A stretch of 13,240 nt of DNA. Origin: CAZLNO01 sp964561005 (GTDB lineage: Bacteria > Pseudomonadota > Alphaproteobacteria > Kiloniellales > Rhodovibrionaceae). The position numbers were made by a program, and so were the translations under genes. This document shows positions 12,325-13,240 of this stretch, in pieces; position 1 is the stretch's first letter; every line of letters begins with the position of its first letter. The stretch covers positions 1 to 13,240 of the forward strand of contig CAZLNO010000104.1 of the NCBI GenBank assembly GCA_964561005.1. Direction: 5' to 3'. The notes beneath the pieces were generated by a model. That model was not told the origin of the DNA. It saw nothing but the letters and a program-made list of their open reading frames with translations, and ran no database searches.

Positions 12325-13240
12325 TCATGCGTCCGCGCAAAGGGATGGGGCCGCGTGCCGGCGCAGGGCCTCGCGCAACGCCGACGGCTCGCGCACCGGC
12401 GGGAAGCAGGTGGTGCCGACGCAGACGAACGCGGCCGCGCCGCCGTCGGCCGGCAGCTTTCCCGCCGCCGGGTGGCCCTCGGGCAGGGTCGCGCCCGGCG
12501 GCGACACGATCGCCAGCCGGTCGGGCACGTACGTCCGATGAACGACGCGGCGCAGCGCGGCGGTCTCCGGGGCCTCCGGCGGTCCCGCGACCACCACCTG
12601 CATTAGGCGGCGCAGCGCCTCGCTGTTGTTGAGCGCCGTCGCCGCGGTGATGCCGCGCCGGGTCAGGCGGTCGGCGAACGCGGCCAGGATCTCCTCCGCC
12701 CGCGCCCGGTAGCCGGCCTCGCCGGTCAGCGCGTGCAGCCGCGCCAGCACGCCCACCATCACGCCGTTGCCCGCGGGCGCGGCGGTCTCCTCCACCGACT
12801 TCAGGCGAACCACGGCGGTGTCGTCGTCCCCGGCGCTCATGAAGTAGCCGCCGCCCGCCGCGTCGCGGTAGCGCGCGTCGAGCACGGCCACCCAGGACCG
12901 CGCCAGCATCAGATAGCTTTCCTCCCCCGTGGCCTCGTGGAGAGCCAGGGCCGCGCGGCTCATGTTCGCATGGTCGTCCAGGAAGCCGGCGGGGCCGCGG
13001 CGCCCGCGACAATGGCTGTGATGCAGCCGGCCCTCGGCGCACAGGTACTCGCAGACATAGGCGAAAGCATCCCGCGCCGCGGCGATCCAGGCCGGCGCCT
13101 CGAAGGCCAGCCCGGCCTCCACGAGGGCGGTGACCATCAGGCCGTTCCAGTCGGCCAGCACCTTGTCGTCGCGTTCCGGCCGCGGCCGACGGTCGCGCGC
13201 CTTCAGCAGAAGTCGCTCGACCCGGCCGCCGCCGACCACG
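12325..13240 (-). CDS. Thioredoxin-domain protein of the YyaL/DUF255 (SSP411) family, C-terminal part
   Basis: Only the last roughly 305 residues are in the window; the gene continues past base 13240, where the N-terminal thioredoxin-like DUF255 domain should lie. The visible part is the (alpha/alpha)6-barrel, epimerase-like region. Family landmarks are RPRPERDDKVLADWNGLMVTALVEAG, then GFLDDHANMSRAALALHEATGEESYLMLARSW, GGGYFMSAGDD, PAGNGVMVGVLARLHALTG and the terminal CVGTTCFPPV with its paired cysteines. The family (related to human SPATA20) is widespread, and its biochemical activity is not established. The GTG near 13239 is not the real start, because coding pattern runs to the edge. The stop is followed after 10 bp by the small membrane-protein gene. 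Confidence 0.9.
   Translation of the reverse strand, partial: VVGGGRVERLLLKARDRRPRPERDDKVLADWNGLMVTALVEAGLAFEAPAWIAAARDAFAYVCEYLCAEGRLHHSHCRGRRGPAGFLDDHANMSRAALALHEATGEESYLMLARSWVAVLDARYRDAAGGGYFMSAGDDDTAVVRLKSVEETAAPAGNGVMVGVLARLHALTGEAGYRARAEEILAAFADRLTRRGITAATALNNSEALRRLMQVVVAGPPEAPETAALRRVVHRTYVPDRLAIVSPPGATLPEGHPAAGKLPADGGAAAFVCVGTTCFPPVREPSALREALRRHAAPSLCADA

Overview
This is a GC-rich chromosomal stretch from an alphaproteobacterium, most likely in or near the Rhodospirillales. The evidence is an EipB/DUF1849 envelope protein (a family known from alphaproteobacteria), an aspartyl-tRNA synthetase of the non-discriminating type, a small lipoprotein of alphaproteobacterial type, and dispersed palindromic elements with TTCGACAAGCTCA-type loops. 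No ribosomal or transfer RNA gene, phage, insertion sequence or CRISPR array is visible.

Layout. Bases 1-155 hold a two-hairpin palindromic repeat and no gene. On the minus strand, reading right to left, eipB, acuI, hicA and hicB follow closely (2665 to 156). The hicAB toxin-antitoxin pair is clearly poorer in GC than its surroundings and looks acquired. Divergent from eipB is a D-2-hydroxyacid dehydrogenase of the glyoxylate/hydroxypyruvate reductase type (2829-3794). Next is a small GGDEF protein (3964-4671) preceded by a near-perfect sigma-54 promoter and an upstream dyad that could be its enhancer. It converges on, and overlaps by 11 bp, an agmatine deiminase gene (4661-5698, minus). A lipoprotein gene (5769-6311, minus) and aspS (6403-8214, minus) follow.

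The 359-bp gap between aspS and the divergent rnd gene carries a second copy of the two-hairpin repeat, in which the loop of one hairpin has grown to three tandem 19-bp units. rnd (8574-9737, plus) looks leaderless. It converges on a gene for an unusual membrane protein: a cytoplasmic class III nucleotide cyclase domain, one transmembrane helix and a periplasmic cytochrome P460-like domain with a CXXCH haem site (9746-10975, minus). The gap at 10976-11340 contains a different palindromic repeat with 10-bp inverted ends. The right end, all minus strand, has a membrane protein with a peptidoglycan-binding-like C-terminus, a 70-residue single-pass membrane protein, and the C-terminal part of a YyaL/DUF255-type thioredoxin-domain protein cut by the window edge.

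Most genes are unrelated housekeeping or accessory functions rather than one pathway. The most interesting items are the cyclase-haem fusion, whose purine-specifying positions are also non-canonical, and the sigma-54-controlled diguanylate cyclase. Both are second-messenger genes with unusual inputs. All assignments are by reading; no database search was run.
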